DNA of 64,000 nucleotides from Scrofimicrobium canadense (lineage in GTDB: Bacteria; Actinomycetota; Actinomycetes; Actinomycetales; Actinomycetaceae): contig NZ_VULO01000005.1 of assembly GCF_009696615.1 (NCBI RefSeq), positions 119,824 through 183,823 of the forward strand, given 5' to 3'. Shown here in pieces: positions 35,539 to 45,019 of the stretch. The notes beneath the pieces are model-generated. The model saw only the letters and a list, made by a program, of their open reading frames with translations. It was not told where the DNA came from and ran no database searches. Numbering within the stretch: position 1 is the stretch's first letter; each line of letters starts with the position of its first letter. The position numbers and the translations under genes were made by a program.

Positions 35539-36168
35539 TCACGAGGAAGAAATGAGCCCTCGGGCAAGAGCCTGACTGACGGCAGAAGCTCGGTCAGAGA
35601 CTCCAAGTTTTTCATAACTGCGTTCCAGGTGCGTCTTTACTGTGGAAATACTGATGGCCAGAATGCGGGCAATCTTCTGATTCGTATACCCCTGCGCAAC
35701 AAGGGTCAGAATCTCCCTTTCCCTCCCAGTAAGAGACGCAGCAGAGGGTGTGTTTATATGGGCTACAAGGCGTGCCGCTACCCGAGGCGACAAAGCGGTC
35801 TCTCCCGAAGCTACAGCTTTGATGGATTCGATGATCTGCTCGCGGGGAGCATCCTTCAGTAAATACCCGGAGGCGCCAGCCTCGACAGCATGGAGAATAT
35901 CAGCATCCGAGTCGTAGGTAGTGAGAACCACGACCCGAGTATCCCGGCCTAGGGCGAGCACCTCACGAATCAGTTGCACGCCATCCATATTCGGCATACG
36001 CAGGTCAGTGAGGATCACATCTACCTTTTAAGAGGCTAGACTTGCAAGAGCCTGCTTTCCGTCGCCCGCTTCGGAGCATACGGAAATCTCGGGGTCGGTC
36101 TCAATCATTCCAGCAATTCCAGAGCGCACCACGGGGTGGTCATCGACAATGAGAACTCGAATAGTCAT
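35539..36168 (-). pseudogene. NarL/LuxR-type response regulator with in-frame TAA
   Basis: From ATG 36168 the receiver begins normally (MTIRVLIVDDHPVVRSGIAG, acidic pair D9-D10), reaches ALASLAS and meets TAA at codon 47 (36030-36028). The same frame then continues KVDVILTDLRMPN (phospho-acceptor D55) through the receiver and a LuxR helix-turn-helix (LTGREREILTLVAQGYTNQK, then ISTVKTHL) to 35539. One substitution explains the stop. Re-initiation at GTG 36018 would give a 159-residue protein without the acidic pair. Its ATG overlaps the kinase TGA. Confidence 0.85.
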
Positions 36169-37340
36169 GGCGCCTCTCTTGGTAGTACTACCCGTACGCG
36201 GGTGCCTCCATTATCAGGTGATTCAATCGTGGTATGTCCTCCAGATATGCGGGCTCTCTGACGGACTCCCTGCAGACCTGTGCCCTCCGGGTTGCCTGCA
36301 ATGCCAATACCATCGTCTTCGACCGTCATAATGCAGCTACCGGTGGCAATGCAAACTTCGATCGTGACCGTGTTTGCTTGGGAGTGGCGCGTCACATTAC
36401 TGGTGAGTTCTTGAAGGATCCGCAACACCGTAACTTCATCCTCAGTGCTAAGCGCTTCATCCCCCCTTATTGTCAGGTTAAAGGTAATATCGCTGCGCTT
36501 CGTCGCGGAGGTGACTAGGCGCTCCACAGCTGCTTTGAGGTCGCCTTCGGCAAGGCTTGGCGGTTTCCACGCCTGTATAAGCGCTCTGGCTTCTTCCAGA
36601 TTTTCCCTGGCAACCTCTTCTATCTGGTCGAGGCGGTCGCGTATCTTTTCGGTAGTACTGTCGGTCAATACGCTCTCGGTTAGTGGCTGAGCAGCTTGAG
36701 AAAGCGCAATGACAGAAACGAAGCCCTGGGCAAGAGTGTCATGGACTTCGCGGGCCATGTGCTCGTGTTGCTCACGGATTGCCAGAGTCCGTGCGGCCTC
36801 TAGCTCCCTGTCGCGGGAAGCTTCAATGGCGTGGCGCATTTCTTCGCGTTCTTGACCCCAATGGAAGATTGCGCTGATCCACAGACCCATCGCTGAGGAG
36901 AAGGCTCCTACTACGACCGAGTAGCCCAGTACCTCACTGAAATTTTTACCTGAAGCAGAGTAGAGACCGAGCCCCACAGAGACCGTCAGTAGCCACGTCC
37001 AGGCGAGTCCTTGCCATTGTGAACGGGAGAGAATCCAGGTGAGTGGGTAACAGACAAAAAGAAACATCTGCATCCAGTCACTGAAATAAGTGGCAATGCC
37101 TACTATTGCCACCATGATGACGAGGAATACTTGGCCGCGGATACCATCACTGAAAGTGCCGGGTAGCCCACCCTGCCGAGCAAACCAGGCTACGAGAAGG
37201 ATGACAGTAGCCGCAATAGCAGGAGGAGCCTGAACGCTCTCATCCGAGAGAGTGAGACCAATGACGACAGCTCCGATTCCAACAAGTAGTCCAGACCAGA
37301 TGCGCGCGGAGCTAAACTAGGTGCTCTTACTTTTCGTCAT
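36165..37340 (-). pseudogene. Sensor histidine kinase with in-frame TAG at codon 8
   Basis: The natural start is ATG 37340, overlapping the permease end: MTKSKST then TAG (37319-37317), after which the frame is open for 383 codons. Four to five membrane helices at the N-terminus, then HisKA_3 (HEHMAREVHDTLAQGF, phospho-His about 197), an N box (LQELTSNVTRHSQA) and G box (VEDDGIGIAGNPEGTGLQ). An internal ATG at 37115 gives 316 residues and loses the first membrane helices. It is the partner of the regulator below and probably senses a substrate of the linked ABC exporter. Confidence 0.83.
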
Positions 37341-38196
37341 GAGGCATCCACCGGAAGAAGCGCAAGGCGACAACGATAGATGCTGAGGTCCATGCGGCCA
37401 AGACTACCAACCCGGTGACTGTCTGGAATGACTCGCCCGGTTCCATAGCTGTCATGAATTCGGGGTAGAAGGCCGCTCGCAAGCCAGAAGCCAGCCAGCG
37501 CAATGGGAAGAATCCCGCAACTGTTTGCATCCACTCAGGGAGCTGATTGAAAGGAAAGAACACTCCAGAGAAGAACTGCAGGATGAGTAGGACGGGGACG
37601 ATCGTTCCATTGGCGGAACGCGTTGAGGGAAGTAGTACAGCCAAGGCAAAGCCGAGTGCCGATCCGCACAGAGTACCCAAAAATAGCATTCCAATGTACA
37701 TCGCCCACGCTTTTGCTCCCTGGGGCAAGAGTGCATCGTATCCAAGGTTTGCAATGGCTAAGAGCACGATGTTTTGACCCAGGACCATGATGGAGACTTG
37801 ACCTAGTTTGCCTCCTACGTAGGCGGCTGCGGTTGTAGGAGTGGTCTTCAGTCGTTTTAGTGCAGAAGACTCACGCTCCTCAACTACACGTATTCCCAGT
37901 TCTTGGGTAGTGGCCACCAAAATTCCGGTGGCGATCATGCCTGGTAGAAAATAGGTTTCAAATCCAAAATCAGTTGCGCCAGGTATTGCCATAATGCCGG
38001 TAGATAGATCAATAATGCCGGTGGCAACAAACACCATATACATCAGTGCTGGATAGCCGAAGTTGAAAACTAAGGAAGGTGTTTCGCGGACAAAAGAGAG
38101 CAGTTCAAAAGGAATGCGTCGTAGCGCAACTATGAATGATGAGGGAAGGGTAGGGGCGTTAATCTGTGTGGGTGCTCGGTCAATCGTAGCAGTCAT
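37327..38196 (-). CDS. ABC-2 type exporter permease
   Basis: 289 residues with six membrane helices and the ABC-2 signature region FPFNQLPEWMQTVAGFFPLR near the end. ATG 38196 overlaps the ATPase stop (4 bp), showing tight coupling. With the ATPase upstream it forms a drug- or lipid-export ABC transporter of the DrrAB type. The downstream two-component genes are in the same operon, a layout typical of antibiotic-sensing efflux. Confidence 0.9.
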   Translation of the reverse strand: MTATIDRAPTQINAPTLPSSFIVALRRIPFELLSFVRETPSLVFNFGYPALMYMVFVATGIIDLSTGIMAIPGATDFGFETYFLPGMIATGILVATTQELGIRVVEERESSALKRLKTTPTTAAAYVGGKLGQVSIMVLGQNIVLLAIANLGYDALLPQGAKAWAMYIGMLFLGTLCGSALGFALAVLLPSTRSANGTIVPVLLILQFFSGVFFPFNQLPEWMQTVAGFFPLRWLASGLRAAFYPEFMTAMEPGESFQTVTGLVVLAAWTSASIVVALRFFRWMPHDEK

Positions 38197-39059
38197 GCGG
38201 CGTGTCCTTCCGGCGTTTTTTCGCCTACCAGCTGTAGATAGACGTCCTCAAGCGTGGGGCGAATAACTTCAAGATCACGAATGACTCCGCCCATTTCACG
38301 GCTGAGTGCGATTACCTCAGCCGTTGGATCAGCGGAAACTTTTTCGCATGTGCGCCCTTTATCGTCAGTCCATCGCACTCGGGGTAAATGTGCGCGAGGT
38401 CCACCTAGGCTCTCGGGAGTACCTTCAGCAACGATCTTTCCCTTAGCCATGACAAGAACTCGATCAGCTAGGCGCGCTGCCTCATCCAAGTAGTGGGTAG
38501 TGAGTAGAACCGATGTGTCTTCCAGGCGAAGACCCTCGATCATCTCCCAAAACGAGTGCCTGGCAGTTGGATCAAATCCTGTGGTCGGTTCATCGAGGAA
38601 AAGTAGTTCGGGACGTCCAATAATCCCTAGAGCCACGTCTAGTCGGCGTCGTTGTCCCCCAGAAAGTTTTCCAACTCGACTGGTGGCCTTTTCGCTTAAC
38701 CCGACCAGTTCTAGCACTTCGTCCACGGGGCGAGGATTCGAGTACGAGGTAGCAGCAAGCTGTAATTCTTCGCGCACCTTGAGGGTAGAAGCATTGAATA
38801 CTGATTGCAGAACGATGCCCACGCGGTTATGCCATTGTCGCCCAGCCGTACGCGGGGTCACGCCAAGTACCGTGACAGCTCCAGCAGCGGGAGAACGGAA
38901 ACCCTCCAGGATTTCAACCGTTGTTGTTTTTCCAGCGCCATTTGGCCCAAGGATCGCCAAGCACTGCCCGCGCTCCATACTGAAACTTACGTCATCTACC
39001 GCTGGAAAATCGCCGTAGCGCTTTACCAGCCCTTCAACATCAATAATCGTGTTTTGCAT
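38193..39059 (-). CDS. ABC transporter ATP-binding protein (DrrA type)
   Basis: 288 residues; ATG 39059. Walker A GPNGAGKTTT (about 38), Q-loop VLQSVFN, signature KLSGGQRRRLDVAL, Walker B LLFLDEPTTGFDP and H-loop LTTHYLDEA. The C-terminal 70 residues follow the DrrA-like accessory domain with a TLEDVYLQLVGE end. It powers the permease encoded next. First gene of the operon ATPase-permease-kinase-regulator. Confidence 0.95.
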   Translation of the reverse strand: MQNTIIDVEGLVKRYGDFPAVDDVSFSMERGQCLAILGPNGAGKTTTVEILEGFRSPAAGAVTVLGVTPRTAGRQWHNRVGIVLQSVFNASTLKVREELQLAATSYSNPRPVDEVLELVGLSEKATSRVGKLSGGQRRRLDVALGIIGRPELLFLDEPTTGFDPTARHSFWEMIEGLRLEDTSVLLTTHYLDEAARLADRVLVMAKGKIVAEGTPESLGGPRAHLPRVRWTDDKGRTCEKVSADPTAEVIALSREMGGVIRDLEVIRPTLEDVYLQLVGEKTPEGHAA

Positions 39060-39136
39060 ATATTCATAATGTCAAAGGGACTGGCCAGAGCGTATTGTCC
39101 GATAGGCTTAGGAGGAGGCAGTCATCTGACCGACGG

Positions 39137-40861
39137 CTACTCGGCCTGCAACCATGCCGCAGTATTCGGCGGTAGGAAAACGGCCTGGTCCTTAACTGGA
39201 AGCGTTTCCGTGCCTAGTGAGGAAGTGACCAAAGCTTTTTGCACTCCTTCAACGGGGCGGGCAACCATTCCTAGGTTGATAGCCACAGTAATATCCCCGT
39301 TACGTACGACCACGAGGTCTTCATCGGCAGGAACCATGTGGAAGTCTCCCGCTCCCAAGTCCAGCTGGCGGCGTAGAGAGATCACCTGTCGGTACTTGTT
39401 TAGACATGAAGCGGGGTTGATTTCTTGCAGATCGGCGGCGTACTGCTCCCACCCTTTCGGCATAGGCAGCCATGGCTTGCCAGTGCCAAAACCGCTGTTT
39501 GGCTGGTGTGAGGACCATGGGAGTGGCACGCGGCATCCATCGCGTCCCCATGCACGTCCATTGGTACGTTTCCATGTAGGGTCTTGGCGTTCGTTGGCAG
39601 GTATATCGAGGACCTCGGGCAGACCAAGTTCTTCCCCGTTGTACAAATACATGGCGCCAGGTAATCCGAGGAGGAAAGTCGTGAATGCCAACGCGCGTTC
39701 TAGACCAATTTCCTCATCGGGTCTGGGGTCGATAGGGCCTAAACCAGAGTCGAGATAGGCGCCATAGGGATAGCCAAAACGAGTGGCGTGGCGAACTTGA
39801 TCATGATTGGAAAGAACCCAGGTGTTCACCGCGCCTACCTCACGGTTTGCCTCGATAGTGGCGTGTAGGGTGTGGCGCAATTCTTCGCTATTCCAACCGC
39901 ACGAAAGAATATCGAAATTGAACGCTTGATTCATTTCGTCTGCACGCGCATATCGAGCTTTGCGCACAGGGTCATCGATTGTTGCTTCAGCAACCATGAT
40001 CCGATCCGGTCCGTACTGGTCGAGGATAGTGCGCCAGTGACGATAGATCTCATGTACGCCGTCCTGGTCAAAATAAGGACCGCGGTCGGGGGCTCGTTGG
40101 GTTCGACCATTGCCGGAGGGGTCTACGTACGCGTAGCGTTCGGGACCGATTTCGTCATCGGGTAATCCCTCAGCTTTGACTAGGCCCTGTGCAACATCCA
40201 CCCGGAACCCATCCACTCCTCGTTCAAGCCAGAAGTGTAGGTAACGATCAAATAGGTCCCAAACGTCTTGATTCTCCCAGTTGAAGTCAGGCTGGTGGGA
40301 ATCAAACATGTGTAGATACCACCAGCCGTGGTCTTCTTCTCTTCCAGTGAGAGGCTCTACTTGGCTCCAGGCGGGGCCACCAAAAATGGATCCCCAGTTA
40401 TTTGGCGCTCCATCACTGCTATGGCGGAATATGTAGCGGTCGCGTTCTGGCGATCCGGGTGACGCAGCAAGGGCCGCTTGAAACCATTCGTGCTCAGAAG
40501 AGCTGTGATTAGGAACGACGTCGATGATAACGCGCATCCCGCGCTGGTGGGCTTCCGACAGGACTACGTCAAAGTCCTCTAAAGACCCGTAGCTAGGGTC
40601 GATCGAAAAATAGTCGGCGACATCGTAGCCTTGATCCCATTGTGGAGAAGGATAGAACGGTGAAATCCATAGGGCGTCGATGCCCAAGTCTTTGAGGTAG
40701 TCCAGTTTGGAAAGTAAACCGGGCAAATCTCCAATTCCATCATTGTTGGAGTCAGCAAAAGATCTTGGGTATACCTGGTAAAAGACGGCTTTTTTCCACC
40801 AGTCAGCAGGGCTGTGGGCGATAGTCTGCGGTGCTGCGTCGGTGGTGAGAGTGCCTGTCAT
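39137..40861 (-). CDS. GH13 alpha-glucosidase
   Basis: I start at ATG 40861 (MTGTLTTDAAPQT); the open frame extends to 40963 without a ribosome site. 574 residues, a normal oligo-1,6-/alpha-glucosidase size. GH13 regions: YQVYPRSFADSNNDGIGDLP, DVVPNHSS, GFRVDVAQ (nucleophile Asp about 219), MVAEATIDD (acid/base Glu about 291) and LSNHDQVRHATR (Asp about 352). It hydrolyses terminal alpha-glucosidic bonds in the cytoplasm. It is divergent from the sugar ABC operon, with a LacI-type operator at 40921. Confidence 0.95.
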   Translation of the reverse strand: MTGTLTTDAAPQTIAHSPADWWKKAVFYQVYPRSFADSNNDGIGDLPGLLSKLDYLKDLGIDALWISPFYPSPQWDQGYDVADYFSIDPSYGSLEDFDVVLSEAHQRGMRVIIDVVPNHSSSEHEWFQAALAASPGSPERDRYIFRHSSDGAPNNWGSIFGGPAWSQVEPLTGREEDHGWWYLHMFDSHQPDFNWENQDVWDLFDRYLHFWLERGVDGFRVDVAQGLVKAEGLPDDEIGPERYAYVDPSGNGRTQRAPDRGPYFDQDGVHEIYRHWRTILDQYGPDRIMVAEATIDDPVRKARYARADEMNQAFNFDILSCGWNSEELRHTLHATIEANREVGAVNTWVLSNHDQVRHATRFGYPYGAYLDSGLGPIDPRPDEEIGLERALAFTTFLLGLPGAMYLYNGEELGLPEVLDIPANERQDPTWKRTNGRAWGRDGCRVPLPWSSHQPNSGFGTGKPWLPMPKGWEQYAADLQEINPASCLNKYRQVISLRRQLDLGAGDFHMVPADEDLVVVRNGDITVAINLGMVARPVEGVQKALVTSSLGTETLPVKDQAVFLPPNTAAWLQAE

Positions 40862-40920
40862 GCCATCGTCGCCTTTCTCTAGGAATCTGCTTTTGGATGA
40901 TACGCGAAAAACTTCCAGAG

Positions 40921-40934
40921 CGGAAACGGTTCTG
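40921..40934. promoter_or_regulatory. LacI-type operator upstream of the glucosidase
   Basis: CGGAAACGGTTCTG fits the LacI-family pattern TGNAANCGNTTNCA at most positions around the central CG. It is 60 bp upstream of the glucosidase start and 90 bp upstream of the YesL gene. Compare the site at 41748. Confidence 0.6.
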
Positions 40935-41022
40935 AGAATATGCGTGTGTTGCTCGTAGGACATGAGAGTTTTCGTGTGGCATGCTGCTGTTTGGATGGAC
41001 AGTTAACGGTGGAGGCAAAGAA

Positions 41023-41664
41023 ATGAAACGCCTATTCGATCCAGAGTCACCCTTTTGGCAAGCTGTTGCTCGTTGCGCGGATCTAGTGATCATCAACCTT
41101 TTGACCATTGCATTTTCTCTCCCACTCATTACAGTGGGAGCCGCCTTCACCGCGCTCAATGACTGTTGCTGGCGCCTATACGATGAGCAAGGTGGGTCGG
41201 TGGTGCGGATGTATTGGCGTTCTTTCAAAGACAATTGTGTGCCCAGTACAGTTCTATGGTTCATTGCGGCAGTTCCACTTGCGGTACTCGCATGGGTATG
41301 GATTTATGTTGATGCCTCCGAGCTTGTTGTGCTCAAAGCACTTTTGTCGATTTGCTATTTAACGGTGTTTCCTTACTTGTGGATGGTGCAGGCACGCTTT
41401 GAGAACTCGGTAGGGAACACCGTGAAAAATGCTGTCTTGATGTCGGTTGCGCGCCTTCCGTACTCGTTGGGAATCATGCTGCTTTATGTCGGAATGGGGG
41501 TACTTATTGCCTTGGTGACATGGCAACTTCCCCAGGCTTTGCCGCCCCTGGTTCTCTTAGGTGTGGCGCTTCCGGCCTACGGCAGTATCCCGCTATTTAT
41601 ACGATCGCTTGCCCCTTGGTTGATGCAGGAATCAGACCACAATTCGGAGCCATCGCCACGCTGA
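41023..41664 (+). CDS. YesL/DUF624-family membrane protein
   Basis: Start ATG 41023 with GGAGG at 41010; the longer frame from 40981 lacks a site. 213 residues with five to six membrane helices. The N-terminal MKRLFDPESPFWQAVARCAD and the following ITVGAAFTALNDCCWRLY are typical of DUF624. These proteins accompany sugar ABC transporters; their function is unclear. Here it stands between the glucosidase and the binding-protein gene. Confidence 0.85.
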   Translation: MKRLFDPESPFWQAVARCADLVIINLLTIAFSLPLITVGAAFTALNDCCWRLYDEQGGSVVRMYWRSFKDNCVPSTVLWFIAAVPLAVLAWVWIYVDASELVVLKALLSICYLTVFPYLWMVQARFENSVGNTVKNAVLMSVARLPYSLGIMLLYVGMGVLIALVTWQLPQALPPLVLLGVALPAYGSIPLFIRSLAPWLMQESDHNSEPSPR

Positions 41665-41747
41665 GTATCAGACTCCTGTAATAAAGTCGTTACCTTATTC
41701 GCTTGCCGACGAGAGAGTAGTGACGTAAACTCAACAAACGAAAGCAA

Positions 41748-41761
41748 TGGAATCGGTTCCG
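41748..41761. promoter_or_regulatory. LacI-type operator upstream of the sugar ABC operon
   Basis: TGGAATCGGTTCCG fits TGNAANCGNTTNCA at all but the last base. It lies about 90 bp before the solute-binding protein gene, in its promoter region, and is probably the target of the LacI protein at 45020. Confidence 0.7.
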
Positions 41762-41852
41762 GAAGATTTTTCGGATACTCACTATCCGTGGAGGAGCTGA
41801 GACCACCGTTGGCCATATAGCCGCGACTTTCCAATGGAGGAGACGAAGGATA

Positions 41853-43226
41853 ATGAAAAAGATCATTCACCGCAGGTCTATTGCTGCGGGGGCCGTAGCA
41901 GTGACGATGGCCCTGGCGCTGAGCGCATGCGGATCATCGAGTAGCAATGAGAGTGGCGCAGAATCTGGAGCGGCTGATGCTAAGGCTGGCGAAGGTGCGG
42001 TGTACTACCTCAACTTCAAACCAGAACAGGCTGACGACTGGGTAAAGCTGGCTGAAGATTACACCGCAGAGACCGGGGTTCCTGTAACTGTAGAGACGGC
42101 CGCGTCAGGAACTTATGAGACAACTCTGAAGTCCGAAATGGCTAAATCTAATCCGCCCACGTTGTTCCAGGTCAACGGTCCGGTGGGATTGGCGACATGG
42201 GGCGCATATGCTGCTGACCTAGAAGGTTCCGCGATTTATGAGAACCTCAAGGATAAGGATGTAGCCCTCAAAGACAGTGAATCGGGACAGATATCTGCGA
42301 TTCCCTATGTGATGGAAACATACGGAATTATCTATAACAAGGATCTTCTCAATAAGTACTTCGAGCTGCCCGATGCGGCTGTGAAGTCCGTTGACGAGAT
42401 CGACAGCTTCGATGATCTGAAAGCTGTTGCAGAAGGAATTCAGGCTAACAAGGAAGCACTCGGCGTAGAGGGAGCATTCACCTCAGCCGGTTTTGATTCT
42501 TCTTCAGACTGGCGCTTCAAAACCCACCTGGCCAATATTCCTCTCTACTATGAGTTCAAGGACGAGGGAGTAGTCGACCAGCCAGCCACTATTAAGGGAA
42601 CCTACCTTGATGGTTACAAGAACATCTTTGATCTCTACATCAACAACTCCACCACTGACCCCACGTTGCTTTCCAGCAAGACCATGGAAGATGCCACGTC
42701 TGAATTCGCTTTAGGCAAGGCTGTATTCCTGCAAAACGGCACGTGGGCTTACAACGATGTGGTTGGCGATGTCCTCAATGATGAAAACCTTGGCATGCTG
42801 CCCATCTTTATTGGGGCTCCTGGTGAAGAAAATCAAGGACTTGCCACCGGCTCAGAAAACTACTGGGTGGTCAACTCAGAAGCGTCAGAAGCAGATCAAA
42901 AGGCAACCCTTGACTTCCTTGAATGGGTTATTACTTCGGACGAGGGGCGCAAGACGCTCTCTGAAACAATGGGTTTTGTGACTCCTTTTGTAACTTTCGA
43001 AGACTTCAAGACCACGAATCCTTTGGTTCTAGCAGATGATGAGTACGCAGAAAAGGGCAAGACTCCTGTGACGTGGAACTTCACTCTGATGCCTTCCGAA
43101 GAGTGGAAGAACGGTGTGGGTCAGGCATTGCTTGAATATGCGCAGGGCACTGGCCAGTGGGATGGCGTCAAGGGAGCTTTCGTTGATGGGTGGGCTTCAG
43201 AGTACGAACTCACTAATAACGGCTAA
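41853..43226 (+). CDS. Sugar ABC transporter solute-binding lipoprotein
   Basis: 457 residues; ATG 41853 with GGAGGAGAC upstream. A lipoprotein signal with lipobox ALSAC (Cys26), then a Ser/Gly/Glu linker, then a type 1 extracellular binding fold (LNFKPEQADDWVKLAEDYTA, PPTLFQVNGP, YGIIYNKDLLNKY, FLQNGTWAYND). It captures oligosaccharides outside the membrane for the two permeases that follow. Given the glucosidase, an alpha-glucoside such as isomalto- or maltooligosaccharide is likely. The ATPase (MsmK type) is not in the window. Confidence 0.92.
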   Translation: MKKIIHRRSIAAGAVAVTMALALSACGSSSSNESGAESGAADAKAGEGAVYYLNFKPEQADDWVKLAEDYTAETGVPVTVETAASGTYETTLKSEMAKSNPPTLFQVNGPVGLATWGAYAADLEGSAIYENLKDKDVALKDSESGQISAIPYVMETYGIIYNKDLLNKYFELPDAAVKSVDEIDSFDDLKAVAEGIQANKEALGVEGAFTSAGFDSSSDWRFKTHLANIPLYYEFKDEGVVDQPATIKGTYLDGYKNIFDLYINNSTTDPTLLSSKTMEDATSEFALGKAVFLQNGTWAYNDVVGDVLNDENLGMLPIFIGAPGEENQGLATGSENYWVVNSEASEADQKATLDFLEWVITSDEGRKTLSETMGFVTPFVTFEDFKTTNPLVLADDEYAEKGKTPVTWNFTLMPSEEWKNGVGQALLEYAQGTGQWDGVKGAFVDGWASEYELTNNG

Positions 43227-43317
43227 AACTCTGACAGCGGCATATTAGTAGCTAAAAGAAACTCTTCCCTGGGGTCTTCCAGCACAGATCCCAGGGAAGT
43301 ATTACAGAGGACACACC

Positions 43318-44163
43318 ATGAACAGATCCCTCAAACGATGGGGGTGGCTTTTTACCGGGCCTACAGTATTTGCCTTTATGATCGGCTTTGTAGTGCCGTT
43401 TGTTTTAGGTATCTATCTTTCATTCACCGAATTCACTACGGTTACACGCAGTGAATGGGTGGGACTGAAAAACTTTGTCCGAATCTGGGGCGACTCAACC
43501 TTTACACACTCACTTTGGTACACCGCTCTCTACGCGGTAGTAACCACAGTCATCATCAATATCCTGGCTTTTGCCATTGCCTATATGCTGGTCAAAGCAA
43601 TTAAAGGCCGCAATATATTCCGCTCGGTATTCTTTATGCCCAATCTTATTGGTGGCATCGTTCTGGGCTATATCTGGCTACTGCTACTCAACGGCATTCT
43701 TAGCCATTGGGCGCGCTCAATCACCTTCTCAGGAACCTACGGTTTTTGGGGCTTGGTCATCGTCGTGTGCTGGCAGCAAATCGGTTACATGATGGTCATT
43801 TACATTGCTGGCCTGCAATCAATTCCCACCGACGTAATCGAGGCGGCTAAAGTCGATGGAGCCAATAACCGCCAGATTCTTAACAAAGTTATCATTCCAT
43901 TGGTGATGCCCTCCGTGACTGTGTGTACTTTCCTTACACTTACTAATGGATTCAAAATGTTCGATCAGAACCTGGCGTTGACTAACGGCGCACCGTCGCG
44001 TCAATCAGAGCTCTTAGCGCTCAATATCTTTAATACCTTCTACGGCAGACCCGGCTTTGAAGGTGTGGGACAAGCTAAAGCAGTCGTCTTCACTATTTTG
44101 GTGGCTGCCATTGCCCTGGCCCAAAACTGGTTCGTGCGCTCGAAGGAGTCCAGCAATGACTGA
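43318..44163 (+). CDS. Sugar ABC permease (MalF/UgpA type)
   Basis: 281 residues, ATG 43318 with AGAGGA upstream, six membrane helices. The EAA loop contacting the ATPase is VIEAAKVDGANNRQILNKVI. It is 91 bp downstream of the binding protein and overlaps the second permease by 8 bp. Confidence 0.92.
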   Translation: MNRSLKRWGWLFTGPTVFAFMIGFVVPFVLGIYLSFTEFTTVTRSEWVGLKNFVRIWGDSTFTHSLWYTALYAVVTTVIINILAFAIAYMLVKAIKGRNIFRSVFFMPNLIGGIVLGYIWLLLLNGILSHWARSITFSGTYGFWGLVIVVCWQQIGYMMVIYIAGLQSIPTDVIEAAKVDGANNRQILNKVIIPLVMPSVTVCTFLTLTNGFKMFDQNLALTNGAPSRQSELLALNIFNTFYGRPGFEGVGQAKAVVFTILVAAIALAQNWFVRSKESSND

Positions 44164-44989
44164 TACAAAGCGTCCTGCTCTCTGGACTGTATTATTCACG
44201 TTGATAGCCATCGCGTATTTATTTCCCATCGTGTTGGTCGTCATCAACTCCTTCAAGGGCAAAGTCTATATTTCCGATACCCCCTTCTCGCTGCCCACAT
44301 CAGAGAGCTTTGTGGGTATTCAGAACTACATCGACGGCATTGCCAAGACTAACTTCCTGGCGGCATTTGGCTGGTCGCTGGTAATTACTATTGGATCAGC
44401 ATTTTGGATTCTTCTATGTACTTCTATGGCTGCGTGGTGGATCGTCAGGGCCAACAACGTTTATGCGAAAGTTCTCTACTTTGCATTCCTCCTCAATCTG
44501 GTAGTTCCATTTCAGATGGTGATGTTTACCCTCTCATGGTTTACCGACTATCTAGGATTGGGTAACCCCATTGGCCTGTGGCTAGTGTATTTAGGATTTG
44601 GGGCAGGTCTTGCAGTTTTCATCTTTACCGGATTCGTCAAGTCGATCCCGCTTGAACTAGAAGAAGCAGCCACTATCGATGGCTGCGGCACGGTTCGTAC
44701 TTTCTTTCAAGTGGTACTACCGGTCCTCAAGCCTGCGGTGATGACCGTGGCAATTCTGGAGATTATGTGGCTGTGGAATGACTATCTGTTGCCTTATCTG
44801 ACCCTAGATCTAAAGAAATATAAGACTATTCCCGTGGCTGTCCAATATCTCAAAGGAGGGTATGGAGCTGTTGATATTGGCGCCATGATGGGAGTATTGG
44901 TGTTGGCGATGATTCCAGTGGTCATCTTTTACATCACCAGTCAACGTCATATCATTCAAGGAGTCATCGCTGGTGCGGTGAAGGGGTGA
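44156..44989 (+). CDS. Sugar ABC permease (MalG type)
   Basis: Start ATG 44156 (MTDTKRPALW), 8 bp inside the previous gene with AAGGAG upstream; a longer open frame from 44057 is only overlap. 277 residues, six helices, EAA loop ELEEAATIDGCGTVRTFFQV. Pairs with the MalF-type permease to form the sugar channel. Confidence 0.92.
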   Translation: MTDTKRPALWTVLFTLIAIAYLFPIVLVVINSFKGKVYISDTPFSLPTSESFVGIQNYIDGIAKTNFLAAFGWSLVITIGSAFWILLCTSMAAWWIVRANNVYAKVLYFAFLLNLVVPFQMVMFTLSWFTDYLGLGNPIGLWLVYLGFGAGLAVFIFTGFVKSIPLELEEAATIDGCGTVRTFFQVVLPVLKPAVMTVAILEIMWLWNDYLLPYLTLDLKKYKTIPVAVQYLKGGYGAVDIGAMMGVLVLAMIPVVIFYITSQRHIIQGVIAGAVKG

Positions 44990-45019
44990 GGTAAATCCCA
45001 GGGAGGGGAGTGAACCAGC

